Below are positions 8,518-16,462 of a DNA stretch of 36,156 nucleotides, in pieces (positions within the stretch are counted from its first letter, which is position 1; each line of letters starts with the position of its first letter). Position numbers and translations under genes: made by a program. Origin of the DNA: Calditrichota bacterium (lineage in GTDB: Bacteria; Calditrichota; Calditrichia; Calditrichales; J004). Location of the stretch: positions 1 to 36,156 of the forward strand of contig RFFS01000148.1 of assembly GCA_003696775.1 (NCBI GenBank). The letters run 5' to 3'. The notes beneath the pieces were generated by a model. It worked only from the letters and a program-made list of their open reading frames with translations. It made no database searches and was not told where the DNA came from.

Positions 8518-8547
8518 GGATATGCGATGAACAAAACGCTAAGAAAT

Positions 8548-8895
8548 TTATGCGCTGACTTGTTTGACCAATGCTTCAAAATCCTGAGGATTGTAAACGG
8601 CCATGTCGGCCAGAACTTTACGATCCAGATTGATGTTGGCTTTTTGAAGCAGATTGATGAAACGGGAATAGGAAATGCCGTTCATGCGACAGGCGGCGTT
8701 GATACGAACAATCCATAAGCTTCGGAAAGCGCGTTTTTTAACACGTCTGTCACGATAGGCATATTGCCAGCCTTTTTCAACCTGATCCTTGGCGTTGTTA
8801 TATAATTTGCCGCGTCCCAGACGATATCCCTTGGCGGCTTTCATTATTTTTTTACGGCGTTGACGGGCCGCTACATTATTAGTTGCTCTGGGCAT
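8548..8895 (-). CDS. rplT: 50S ribosomal protein L20
   Basis: 115 residues, basic, with the L20 pattern: [53 protein letters not shown] and RINAACR. It binds 23S rRNA early in 50S assembly and in several bacteria represses its own operon. It is separated from rpmI by eleven bases and is the last ribosomal gene before the terminator. Confidence 0.99.
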   Translation of the reverse strand: MPRATNNVAARQRRKKIMKAAKGYRLGRGKLYNNAKDQVEKGWQYAYRDRRVKKRAFRSLWIVRINAACRMNGISYSRFINLLQKANINLDRKVLADMAVYNPQDFEALVKQVSA

Positions 8896-8906
8896 TTTTC
8901 AGTCTC

Positions 8907-9101
8907 CTACTTTAAAATCATGCGTTTTACACGAGCTGTATCCGCTTCGGATACCAGGCTTTCCTTACGCAGATTACGCTTACGTTTTGAAGATTTCTTG
9001 GTCAGAATATGGCTGTGAAAGTTTGAATGACGTTTCACCTTGCCACTGGCCGTTACGCGGAAACGCTTGGACGCGCCACGATTTGATTTCATCTTAGGCA
9101 T
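8907..9101 (-). CDS. rpmI: 50S ribosomal protein L35
   Basis: 64 residues, typical L35: [21 protein letters not shown], the [20 protein letters not shown] core and a basic C-terminus. It sits in the conserved infC-rpmI-rplT order, sixteen bases after infC. Confidence 0.98.
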   Translation of the reverse strand: MPKMKSNRGASKRFRVTASGKVKRHSNFHSHILTKKSSKRKRNLRKESLVSEADTARVKRMILK

Positions 9102-9117
9102 GTTGCTTTCCTTTCTG

Positions 9118-9627
9118 CTATTTTTGTGTCATGATTACGGACATGTTACGTCCCTCGGATTTGATATCGCCCTCGGGCTTAGCGACATCTTCCAACGATT
9201 CGATAACACGTTCCAACAGGTTTACACCAAATTGTTTATAAGCCAGTTCCCGTCCCCGGAATTGAACGGTAAACTTTACTTTATTTTTCTGTTCCAAAAA
9301 CGAACGGGCATGTTTTAATTTATAAGCCAGATCATGCTCGTCTGTTTTGGGACGCATACGAATTTCCTTTACGACTACCGTATGCTGTTTTTTCTTGTTT
9401 AATTTATCTTTTTTACTTTGTTCGTAAAGATATTTTCCAAAATCCAATATCTTACATACCGGTGGCTTGGCATTCGGCGCCACTTCCACCAGGTCCAGGC
9501 CCGCTTCCTGAGCCAGTTCCAACGCCTGGGCAAGGGGTACTATACCTACCTGTTCACTATTTTGGTTGATTAAACGTACCTCGTTAGCCGTAATATCCTG
9601 ATTGATGCGTGTCTTTTGATTTGCGAT
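9118..9627 (-). CDS. infC: Translation initiation factor IF-3, initiated at AUC
   Basis: IF-3 discriminates against non-canonical start codons and keeps 30S subunits free. The ORF-track entry (start 9522, TTG) is truncated. The frame continues upstream with the IF-3 N-terminal signature [15 protein letters not shown] and reaches an in-frame TAA at 9643-9645. The only well-placed codon is ATC at 9627, seven bases after AAGGAG, giving 169 residues. The linker ([21 protein letters not shown]) and C-domain ([18 protein letters not shown]) are complete. A rare AUU/AUC start is the known basis of infC autoregulation in enterobacteria; the same control is inferred here. The Shine-Dalgarno overlaps the thrS stop (TAAGGAG). 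Confidence 0.95.
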   Translation of the reverse strand: MANQKTRINQDITANEVRLINQNSEQVGIVPLAQALELAQEAGLDLVEVAPNAKPPVCKILDFGKYLYEQSKKDKLNKKKQHTVVVKEIRMRPKTDEHDLAYKLKHARSFLEQKNKVKFTVQFRGRELAYKQFGVNLLERVIESLEDVAKPEGDIKSEGRNMSVIMTQK

Positions 9628-9634
9628 AACCAGA

Positions 9635-9640
9635 CTCCTT
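9635..9640 (-). promoter_or_regulatory. Shine-Dalgarno of infC (sets the AUC start)
   Basis: AAGGAG, seven bases before ATC 9627-9625, overlapping the thrS stop codon. Alternatives CTG (one base away) and GTT (four bases) are badly spaced. Confidence 0.75.
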
Positions 9641-11561
9641 AGTTATTGGAACTTTCGTTTAATTCGTTTTGAAGGCGGGATATGAAATCCTGAGCAGTCA
9701 TGCGCCCCAAATCTCCTTCGCCTTTATGGCGCACCGATATGGCCCCGGATTCCATTTCGTTATCTCCGAGGATGATCATATACGGGATTTTCTGAACTTC
9801 CGCTTCACGTATTTTATAGCCGATTTTTTCATTTCTAAAATCGGTTTTAACACGCAGACCGGCCTGCAGGAATTGCATTTCCAAATCACGGGCGTATTCC
9901 ATGTGGCGATCGGCGATGGTGATGATTTGAACCTGAACCGGCGCCAGCCATAATGGAAAATTCCCGGCGTAATGTTCGATCAAAATACCAAAAAAGCGTT
10001 CGATGGAACCCAGCAAAGCGCGGTGGATGGTGATCGGACGATGGGTTTCGCCGTCTTTGTCCACAAAGGTCAGGTCAAATCTTTCCGGTAAATTAAAATC
10101 AACCTGAATGGTGGAACACTGCCAGGAACGTCCCAACACATCCTTGATTTTTACATCGATTTTCGGCCCGTAAAAAACACCTTCACCCGGATCAATCTGA
10201 TAGGCCAACCCGCTGTTGTCCAGCGCTTCACGCAAGGCATTGGTGGCCAGTTCCCAGTTATCTTCGCTGCCCACAAATTTTTCGGGACGCGTCGAAAGAT
10301 AAACCTCGAAATCATTAAATCCGAAACGACTGAGCATTTGAGTGGTAAATTGCAACACCTGTCCGATTTCGGCGGCAAGGTGATCCGGATGGCAGTAGAT
10401 ATGCGCGTCATCCTGCGTAAACCCGCGTACACGCATCAGACCGTGCAAAACGCCGGAGCGTTCATAGCGGTAAACGGTTCCCAGCTCGGCAAAGCGGATG
10501 GGTAAATCCCGATAACTGCGGATTTTGGATTTATAAATCTGCATATGGAAGGGACAGTTCATCGGCTTCAATTGATAACTGACTTCATCCACATCCATGG
10601 GCCGGAACATATTTTCGCTGTAAAAGCCACTGTGTCCGCTGGTTTCCCAAAGATGGTGTCGCGCCACATGCGGTGTGTAAACCAACTCATAGCCGTTTCG
10701 GATGTGGGTATCCTTCCAATAATTTTCAATGATATTGCGGATCATGGCGCCTTTGGGATGCCACAGTATTAAACCCGGCCCCACCTGATCATTGATGGAA
10801 AACAATTCCAGCTCACGGCCAAGGCGACGGTGATCTCGCTTTTTGGCTTCTTCAAGTCGCTTGAGATGCGCTTTCAACTCTTTCTTATCCGGATAGTTGG
10901 TGCCGTAAATGCGTTGTAGCATCTTATTATGTTCGTCACCTTTCCAGTAGGCGCCGGCAAGAGAGAGAAGTTTGAAATTTTTACCGAGCACGCCGGTGGA
11001 AGTCACATGGGGACCACGGCACAGGTCGGTGAATTCACCCTGAGTATAGGCGGTCAATGTACCGTCTATTTCATTGATCAGCTCAAGCTTCAGATGTTCG
11101 TTTTTCTCTTCGAAGAATTGTAAAGCTTCCTCTTTACTGAGTACCCGACGGGTAATAGGCCAGTCTTCTTCGACAATTTTGGCCATTTCAGCTTCAATCT
11201 GCTCCAGGTCATCCGGTGTGAATTTTTTATCCAGGTCAATATCATAATAAAAACCATCGGCAATCGGTGGCCCGATCCCCAACTCGGCCTCAGGATATAG
11301 ACGTTTTATGGCCTGAGCCATAAGGTGGGCGCTGGAATGCCAGAACACTTCCCTGCCTTCGGGTTCCTTAAAAGTGAGGATATCGATGCGGGCATCTTCT
11401 TCCAGGGGCGTATTTAAGGCCACAATACGGTCGTTCAACTTTGCGGCAACAGCTTTTTTCCGAAGGGAATTACTAATAGTGGCGGCGACTTCAAGTGGCG
11501 TTACACCTTTATCAAAGGATTTTTGAGAGCCGTCCGGAAATGTAAGTGTTATCTGTTCCAA
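9639..11561 (-). CDS. thrS: Threonyl-tRNA synthetase
   Basis: 640 residues with the full bacterial architecture. A TGS domain occupies ~1-62. The editing domain carries HSSAH at 75-79 and CRGPH. The class II core has zinc-ligand motif MNCPFHMQIY, motif 2 (YRYERSGVLHGLMRVRGFTQDD) and HRALLGSIERF. An anticodon-binding domain follows. It starts at TTG 11561, preceded by AAGGA at good spacing; no ATG lies nearby. A tRNA-Val ends 38 bases upstream with no terminator between, so the two are probably transcribed together. I see no T-box. Confidence 0.98.
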   Translation of the reverse strand: MEQITLTFPDGSQKSFDKGVTPLEVAATISNSLRKKAVAAKLNDRIVALNTPLEEDARIDILTFKEPEGREVFWHSSAHLMAQAIKRLYPEAELGIGPPIADGFYYDIDLDKKFTPDDLEQIEAEMAKIVEEDWPITRRVLSKEEALQFFEEKNEHLKLELINEIDGTLTAYTQGEFTDLCRGPHVTSTGVLGKNFKLLSLAGAYWKGDEHNKMLQRIYGTNYPDKKELKAHLKRLEEAKKRDHRRLGRELELFSINDQVGPGLILWHPKGAMIRNIIENYWKDTHIRNGYELVYTPHVARHHLWETSGHSGFYSENMFRPMDVDEVSYQLKPMNCPFHMQIYKSKIRSYRDLPIRFAELGTVYRYERSGVLHGLMRVRGFTQDDAHIYCHPDHLAAEIGQVLQFTTQMLSRFGFNDFEVYLSTRPEKFVGSEDNWELATNALREALDNSGLAYQIDPGEGVFYGPKIDVKIKDVLGRSWQCSTIQVDFNLPERFDLTFVDKDGETHRPITIHRALLGSIERFFGILIEHYAGNFPLWLAPVQVQIITIADRHMEYARDLEMQFLQAGLRVKTDFRNEKIGYKIREAEVQKIPYMIILGDNEMESGAISVRHKGEGDLGRMTAQDFISRLQNELNESSNN

Positions 11562-11599
11562 TGCGCTTCCTTATGCGTTACAAAGCGGTTCAATTCAAG

Positions 11600-11673
11600 T
11601 GGGACGAGAGAGATTCGAACTCACGACCTCTACGATGTCAACGTAGCGCTCTAACCAACTGAGCTATCGCCCC
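11600..11673 (-). tRNA. tRNA-Val (GAC anticodon)
   Basis: 74-nt cloverleaf. Acceptor GGGGCGA pairs with UCGUCCC, with discriminator A. The anticodon stem CUACG/CGUAG encloses UUGACAU, so the anticodon is GAC. The T-loop has GUUCGAAUC. The 3' CCA is not encoded. It lies directly upstream of thrS without a terminator. Confidence 0.96.
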
Positions 11674-11688
11674 AAAAAACAAGCGCAC

Positions 11689-11717
11689 AATTTAACTTAT
11701 AAAGCCAGTAAAATCAA
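11689..11717 (-). promoter_or_regulatory. Candidate promoter for tRNA-Val-thrS
   Basis: TTGATT, 17 bases, TAAATT, ending about 15 bases before the tRNA 5' end. It follows the tRNA-Tyr terminator, so a promoter is needed here. The match is moderate. Confidence 0.5.
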
Positions 11718-11762
11718 TATTTTTAAGAGTTTTATCCGCCTTAAGTTGCGCGCGTTTCAGAC

Positions 11763-11794
11763 AAAAAAAAACCCCAAGGGAAAACCTCAGGGTT
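11763..11794 (-). terminator. Intrinsic terminator after tRNA-Tyr
   Basis: AACCCUGAGG pairs with CCUUGGGGUU (ten pairs, two of them G-U) around a short U-rich loop, then a run of U. It begins five bases past the 3' end of tRNA-Tyr. Confidence 0.88.
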
Positions 11795-11798
11795 AAAG

Positions 11799-11882
11799 TG
11801 GGGAGAGAAGGATTCGAACCTCCGAAGGCACTTGGCCGACAGATTTACAGTCTGTTGCGTTTGACCGCTCCGCAATCTCCCC
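11799..11882 (-). tRNA. tRNA-Tyr (GUA anticodon)
   Basis: 84-nt class II tRNA with a long variable arm. The anticodon stem ACAGA/UCUGU encloses CUGUAAA, so the anticodon is GUA. The 5' end is GGGGAGA and the discriminator is A; CCA is not encoded. It has a clear promoter upstream and a terminator immediately downstream. Confidence 0.96.
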
Positions 11883-11894
11883 AAACGAGTTTTT

Positions 11895-11924
11895 AATATA
11901 AGAAGACCTGAGCAATCGTGTCAA
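11895..11924 (-). promoter_or_regulatory. Sigma70-type promoter of tRNA-Tyr
   Basis: Perfect TTGACA, 18-base spacer, TATATT, twelve bases before the tRNA 5' end. This is the best promoter in the window and shows that the housekeeping sigma factor reads E. coli-like boxes. Confidence 0.85.
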
Positions 11925-11952
11925 CTAAAAAATCTATATTTTAATGCTTTTT

Positions 11953-12798
11953 TTAAGAATTTTCCCCTGTCCTTTTTTCAAATAAATCAGGTATTATTTC
12001 CGGAGGAAAGGGACGCCCTGTCCATATGTTAAACGCCTGACTGCCCTGCTCCACCAGCATGGGCAAACCATTACTGAAAGGACAGCCTAATTGCCTCGCC
12101 TGTTGTAACAGCAGGGTTTCCTCTGGATTATAGATAAGATCATAGACAAAACTATTGGCATGAACCAAATCGGCCAGACGGGGTAACGGTGTTTGATCTT
12201 TATAGGCGCCCATTCCCACCTGTGTTGTGTTTATAATCAGGTCAAATCGGGAAATCGGACTGTCATCCAACAGTGCCGTTTGAATAGGTAATCCGGCAAC
12301 CGCCATCGTTATCGTGAGTTTTTTAGCCCGTTCTTTTGTTCTGTTTTTTATATACAGACGGATATGCGGGGCATGGCGTGCCAAACCGGCCAGTACCGCC
12401 CGCGCGGCGCCTCCTGCTCCCACCATCAGGGCATTATGCATCCCTTTTAACCGCTCGTGAATGGGGGCGACAAAGCCCTCCGCATCGGTGTTAAATCCTT
12501 TCCAGCCACCATCCGCCAAGCGTAGCACGGTGTTAACGGCGCCAATACGGGCAGCCGCATCATCGATTGCGTCAAGGTAAGGTATGATCCGTTCTTTATA
12601 TGGGATGGTTACATTAAAGCCATGCCAGGTTCCTTTTTCCTTCATCATTTTTATTTCCTTGTCAAAATTTTCCGGCGCGATGGCTTTTGTGGCGTAAGAC
12701 CCTTTCCATTTATAATGCCTGATGGCCCATTCATGCATCTGTGGTGAGTAGGTGTGTCCGAGGGGATGACCGATGATGCCCAGTTGCCACGTCTTCAT
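11953..12798 (-). CDS. aroE: Shikimate dehydrogenase (NADP+)
   Basis: 281 residues. Catalyses 3-dehydroshikimate to shikimate. Motifs: GHPLGHTYSPQMHE (substrate site), NVTIPYKE with the catalytic Lys, NTDAEGF with the catalytic Asp, the nucleotide-binding GAGGAARAVL, and INTTQVGMG. The start overlaps the aroA end by four bases (ATGA-type), so the two are translated together although they act at different steps of the chorismate pathway. A tRNA-Tyr unit follows. Confidence 0.97.
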   Translation of the reverse strand: MKTWQLGIIGHPLGHTYSPQMHEWAIRHYKWKGSYATKAIAPENFDKEIKMMKEKGTWHGFNVTIPYKERIIPYLDAIDDAAARIGAVNTVLRLADGGWKGFNTDAEGFVAPIHERLKGMHNALMVGAGGAARAVLAGLARHAPHIRLYIKNRTKERAKKLTITMAVAGLPIQTALLDDSPISRFDLIINTTQVGMGAYKDQTPLPRLADLVHANSFVYDLIYNPEETLLLQQARQLGCPFSNGLPMLVEQGSQAFNIWTGRPFPPEIIPDLFEKRTGENS

Positions 12799-14045
12799 GA
12801 GGTCAAGCGATCCAGGATGTTAAAAAATTCGGGAAAGGAAACCGAAACACAATCGGGATCGTCCAGCGTCATTTCCGTGCCGCATGCGGCGCCGGCGATG
12901 GCAAAAGTCATGGCGATACGATGATCCCCAAAGGTGGTTATACGCGTTTTTTCAAATTGTTGCGGGCCGCAAAACGAGAATCCGTCGTCAAATTCCTTAA
13001 CGGATAGGCCGGCGCGCCGCCAGTTTTCCACAAGGGCACGGATACGATCGGTCTCTTTTACCCTTAATTCGGAAGCGCCTCGTATTTCAAAATGGCCGAC
13101 GGCTTTTACCCCCGCCAGGCTTAAGATCGGAATTTCATCAATCAGATTAGGAATGAATGATTGATCGATGGGTATATTTTGCAAACGGCTGTGCCGGACA
13201 CGTATATGGCCTATGGGCTCGGGTTTTTCCTGAACAGGGGTTATGTCAATGGCTCCGCCCATGTGCTTCAACACGGTCAATAGCGCTGTACGCGTGGGGT
13301 TCAGGGAAATGTTTTGCAGGGTTATATCCGAGCCGGGTGTCAGTAAAGCCGCCACAATAAAAAAGGCGGCGGAAGAAATATCGCCGGGGATCGTCATGGA
13401 AAGATCGGGAAGGGGATGCCCCTTTTTAACATGAATATATTTCCTTCCATCCTTGTATGTAAACGGCAATCCAAGCATGCGTTCCGTATGATCACGCGAG
13501 GGGGTGCTTTCGATGATGATTGTTTCACCTTCGGCATATAATCCGGCCAAAGCCACGGCCGACTTGATTTGGGCGCTGGCCACCGGCAAGGGATAGTGAA
13601 TCCCGTGTATTTCCTTTGCAGGATAAAAGGAAAGGGGCAGGTGTCCGTCGGCGCTTTCGATTTGACCGCCCATTTGACTCAATGGTGTAATAATGCGCTC
13701 CATCGGGCGGCGAGACAGACTGTTGTCCCCGGTTAATTGAGTGGCAAAGGGTAAATGGATCAACAATCCGGATAACAACCGGGATGTGGTGCCGGAATTA
13801 CCGGCATACAAAGGCGCAGCGGGTTGATGCCATTCCGCCGGAGACATTCCGTTGATGATGAGGACATCCTCTTGCCAACGGGAAGCGACCCCCAATTGTT
13901 TTAAACAACTCAGAGTGGAGGCGCAATCGTCGTTTTTACTAAAATTAACAAAACGGCTTTCCCCTTTTCGCAACGCGGCAAACAGAGCGGCGCGATGCGA
14001 AATGGATTTATCTCCAGGTAAACTTATGGTTCCGCGAAATGCCAT
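12795..14045 (-). CDS. aroA: 3-phosphoshikimate 1-carboxyvinyltransferase (EPSP synthase)
   Basis: 416 residues. Joins shikimate-3-phosphate and phosphoenolpyruvate. Motifs in order: LPGDKSISHRAALFAAL at residues 9-25, YAGNSGTTSRLLSGLL, PSRDHTERML, GDISSAAFFIVAALL, RVKETDRIRAL and FGDHRIAMTFAIAG. It starts at ATG 14045 after GAGGG. An AT-rich stretch with TATAAT precedes it, so it may have its own promoter, though no good -35 box is seen. Confidence 0.98.
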   Translation of the reverse strand: MAFRGTISLPGDKSISHRAALFAALRKGESRFVNFSKNDDCASTLSCLKQLGVASRWQEDVLIINGMSPAEWHQPAAPLYAGNSGTTSRLLSGLLIHLPFATQLTGDNSLSRRPMERIITPLSQMGGQIESADGHLPLSFYPAKEIHGIHYPLPVASAQIKSAVALAGLYAEGETIIIESTPSRDHTERMLGLPFTYKDGRKYIHVKKGHPLPDLSMTIPGDISSAAFFIVAALLTPGSDITLQNISLNPTRTALLTVLKHMGGAIDITPVQEKPEPIGHIRVRHSRLQNIPIDQSFIPNLIDEIPILSLAGVKAVGHFEIRGASELRVKETDRIRALVENWRRAGLSVKEFDDGFSFCGPQQFEKTRITTFGDHRIAMTFAIAGAACGTEMTLDDPDCVSVSFPEFFNILDRLTS

Positions 14046-14120
14046 GTGCCCTCAATCGATTATAATATAACATAATGTGATTTGGAGCTAAAAGTAGGCA
14101 AATGGGATGAAAAATGAAAT

Positions 14121-14726
14121 TTAAAGTGTGTAGCCCAAAGCAAAAGACTGCTCATATTCTTCAATGATATGAAAGCCGATATGCCGATAGAATCCCACGG
14201 CATGTGTGTTGCTCTTCCCCACTTCGAGATGGACGGCCGGTACGCCTTTGGCTTTTAAGGCATTGAAAAAGGCTGTCAGCAAACGGCGCCCGGCACCGGT
14301 GCCCTGCCCCACGGGTAAAATGTCTATATGCAGATGAGCCGGATAGTCCTTTAAGAATGGCCTGAGCTGATAACCATGATGGATATGATGAACCATACGC
14401 TTTTCAAGCTCCGTATAGGAACCCTCAACAGGGTAACGCTCACGCAATAAAGGATACCAAACATCATTTAACCAGCGGGCAAAAACCTCGGTTTGGCTAC
14501 ATCCGAGAACATAACCCGCCGGACGGGTGTGATGATCCAGTATAAAACACAGTTCCGGCTCATACGCGGCATAAGGCCCGGCATAGACATGGCCGGGCAA
14601 TTCAGGGTCCTTATAAAACGGAGTGGCATCCTTTCCGCTATACCCCGTTTTAAGGCAGATATCGTAAAGATATGTAAAATCCGTCGGATGATAGGGCCGT
14701 AGCCTCAAGTTATTTTTTCGGTCCAT
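14121..14726 (-). CDS. GNAT-family N-acetyltransferase
   Basis: 201 residues. The acetyl-CoA loop is visible as LPVGQGTGAGRRLL (Q/RxxGxG/A pattern), followed by the usual VHLEVGKSNTHAVGFYRHIGF and YEQSF. The segment YPAHLHIDILPVGQGTGAGR resembles the acetyltransferase-like domain found in and near bacterial O-GlcNAcase homologues. The long insertion between ~70 and 125 is atypical for a minimal GNAT. It overlaps the preceding membrane-protein gene by 22 bases. The substrate is unknown. Confidence 0.88.
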   Translation of the reverse strand: MDRKNNLRLRPYHPTDFTYLYDICLKTGYSGKDATPFYKDPELPGHVYAGPYAAYEPELCFILDHHTRPAGYVLGCSQTEVFARWLNDVWYPLLRERYPVEGSYTELEKRMVHHIHHGYQLRPFLKDYPAHLHIDILPVGQGTGAGRRLLTAFFNALKAKGVPAVHLEVGKSNTHAVGFYRHIGFHIIEEYEQSFALGYTL

Positions 14727-15262
14727 GAGCCGGGTTCATTGGATGGGTTTGAAGTTGAATGTCTATTGTTATGGCGCAGACCATCTGCCAGCAAGGCGAG
14801 GCCGAACAAGATGAGTACCACCGGCCAATACAATTCCACCCATTCGCTCATGACCCACCAGTCTATGTTGTAATAATAACCGGCCACGGCAAGCGTACCG
14901 ATCGATGTGTATAAAAGTCCGTAAACCAAACCGGACAAGCGCAATCGCGTGAAAATGAAATAAATAAAATTAGCCAGCCCAAGCGCTACGAATAACATGC
15001 CAAAGCCGATCTCATCGCTGATGGGTAAAAGTCCAAATTGCATAAAACTCAGGCCGGTTGCGATGAGCATAAAAAAACTACCACCCAGCAAACCTTTTTT
15101 ATGTTTGGAATCTATGGAACGTTGCAATAAAAACAGACCGAGCAACGCCGAACCGATTATGAACCATAAAGGACGATTCAAACTGACGATACGGAATTGC
15201 ATCAACAGTAAAAACAATCCGGTCAGGATCAGTGCCAGTGGAAAAAAGCGTTTTGATTTCAT
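14705..15262 (-). CDS. DUF5668/LiaF-N-like membrane protein
   Basis: 185 residues with five or six hydrophobic helices (FFPLALILTGLFLLLMQF, LWFIIGSALLGLFLL, GGSFFMLIATGLSFMQF, FGMLFVALGLANFIYFIF, LYWPVVLILFGLALLADGL). The repeated P/G-x-(2)-LILxGLxLL pattern is typical of LiaI/LiaF-like transmembrane regions. The cytoplasmic tail is short and polar. It overlaps the PspC gene by four bases and the GNAT gene by 22, which suggests an envelope-stress-like cassette. Its role is inferred from context only. Confidence 0.8.
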   Translation of the reverse strand: MKSKRFFPLALILTGLFLLLMQFRIVSLNRPLWFIIGSALLGLFLLQRSIDSKHKKGLLGGSFFMLIATGLSFMQFGLLPISDEIGFGMLFVALGLANFIYFIFTRLRLSGLVYGLLYTSIGTLAVAGYYYNIDWWVMSEWVELYWPVVLILFGLALLADGLRHNNRHSTSNPSNEPGSWTEKIT

Positions 15263-15918
15263 GCTTTTTCCTCCTCCCGGCTTTCATGCCATTCAGGCAA
15301 ATCGGAAACGATGGGAAAAATGATGACGGCTATGATATACGCCAGAAAACCGATTCCGGCGGATGAAAGCGTGGCGAAAACCCATAACAAACGCACCAGT
15401 GTAACATCCACATCAAAATAACGGGCCAAACCGGTACATACACCGGCAATCATTTTACCGTTTTCGATACGAACAAATGTCCGCTCGTCTTCGCTGTCTT
15501 GTTCATCCCCGGCTGTTTTTTTATCCGAAGCATGCAACAACATGTACACACCAAAGGCAATCAATCCCAATGCCAGAAAAACGGGCCATGGCAGATGAAA
15601 AAAATTGAAATGAAAGCCCAATTGGCGTATCAGAAACAAAGCGCCAAGAATAATCAGCATAAAACCGGCCAAACGTGTATAATCGCCTCGGTTGGCCGGG
15701 GGACTTTGGGCAGCGGCGCCCCCTTCGGGATGAAGCGGGATAATGATAAGCGCCAAAATATACGCCAGGATGCCGGCGCCGCCTATCAGGGTAAGAAAAA
15801 ACCAGGCCAGACGTATCAGCGCCGGGTCCACATTCAGGTATTCGGCAATGCCGCCGCATACTCCGCCTAAAATTCGATCGGTGGATGAGCGGTAAAGTTT
15901 TTTATCCGTACGTTCCAT
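15259..15918 (-). CDS. Tandem PspC-domain membrane protein
   Basis: 219 residues with two PspC domains in one chain. The first is at ~7-65 (LYRSSTDRILGGVCGGIAEY, then ILAYILALIIIPLHP). The second is at ~147-205 (RIENGKMIAGVCTGLARYFD, then FLAYIIAVIIFPIV). Between them lies a DUF5668-like pair of helices (LAGFMLIILGALFLIRQLG, WPVFLALGLIAFGVYMLL). E. coli PspC is an inner-membrane sensor of the phage-shock response; no pspA is seen here. A strong AAGGAGGG Shine-Dalgarno precedes the ATG. Confidence 0.9.
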   Translation of the reverse strand: MERTDKKLYRSSTDRILGGVCGGIAEYLNVDPALIRLAWFFLTLIGGAGILAYILALIIIPLHPEGGAAAQSPPANRGDYTRLAGFMLIILGALFLIRQLGFHFNFFHLPWPVFLALGLIAFGVYMLLHASDKKTAGDEQDSEDERTFVRIENGKMIAGVCTGLARYFDVDVTLVRLLWVFATLSSAGIGFLAYIIAVIIFPIVSDLPEWHESREEEKA

Positions 15919-15952
15919 GAGCCCTCCTTTTTGGTTACGGGGTTATGGACGT

Positions 15953-15979
15953 AAAAAAGCTCCCCGGGTTTCAAAGAGC
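15953..15979 (-). terminator. Intrinsic terminator after greA
   Basis: GCUCUUUG pairs with CGGGGAGC (eight pairs with G-U, loop AAACC), then six U. The stem includes the greA stop codon. It separates the dnaB-rsh-greA unit from the pspC genes. Confidence 0.65.
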
Positions 15980-16447
15980 CAGAGAAATCTCGAGAATTTC
16001 GTAGCGAATGGTGCCCGCGGGAACTTTGATTTCAGCGATTTCGCCTACTTTTTTACCGAGTAAGCCCTTGCCCACCGGCGAGGCGATGGAAATCCGGCCT
16101 TTTTTGATATCGGCTTCTTCCACGGATACAAGCGTATAAGTGAATTCCTTGTTGCGCTTCAGGTCTTTTACTCTTACGGTGGTCAGGATGCTGGCCTGGT
16201 CGGTGGTGACTTCATTTTCATCGATTACTCGGGCGCGCGCCACGCGATCCTGCAACTGTTGAATTTTCGTCTCGCACAAGGACAACTCCTCCCGCGCGGC
16301 ATGATATTCCGCATTTTCCTTTAAATCGCCATGATCGCGCGCGGTGGCGACTTTTTGCGAAATTTCCGGACGAATGCGGTATTTCAGTTCATGCAGTTCT
16401 TTTTTCAGCTTGTCAAAGCCTTCTTGTGTCAGATATACAAATTCCAC
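15971..16447 (-). CDS. greA: Transcription elongation factor GreA
   Basis: 158 residues. The N-terminal coiled-coil hairpin carries the acidic tip ARDHGDLKENAEYHAAREE; its Asp and Glu insert into the RNA polymerase secondary channel to stimulate transcript cleavage. The C-terminal FKBP-like domain contains GRISIASPVGKGLLGKKVG and ends YEILEI. The start is GTG at 16447 after AAAGGAA. It sits directly downstream of the RelA/SpoT gene, and ppGpp with DksA also acts through this channel, which makes the pairing suggestive. Confidence 0.97.
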   Translation of the reverse strand: MEFVYLTQEGFDKLKKELHELKYRIRPEISQKVATARDHGDLKENAEYHAAREELSLCETKIQQLQDRVARARVIDENEVTTDQASILTTVRVKDLKRNKEFTYTLVSVEEADIKKGRISIASPVGKGLLGKKVGEIAEIKVPAGTIRYEILEISLAL

Positions 16448-16462
16448 GGTTTTTCCTTTCTT

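Noticed and set aside
8518-8547. pheM-like leader peptide before pheS
   Set aside because: No start codon followed by Phe codons is present between the rplT stop and the hairpin.
9118-9522. ORF-track infC start at TTG 9522
   Set aside because: The IF-3 signature [15 protein letters not shown] continues in frame upstream to an ATC with a proper Shine-Dalgarno, so the track version is truncated.
11562-11599. T-box riboswitch before thrS
   Set aside because: Only 38 bases separate tRNA-Val and thrS and the T-box consensus is absent.
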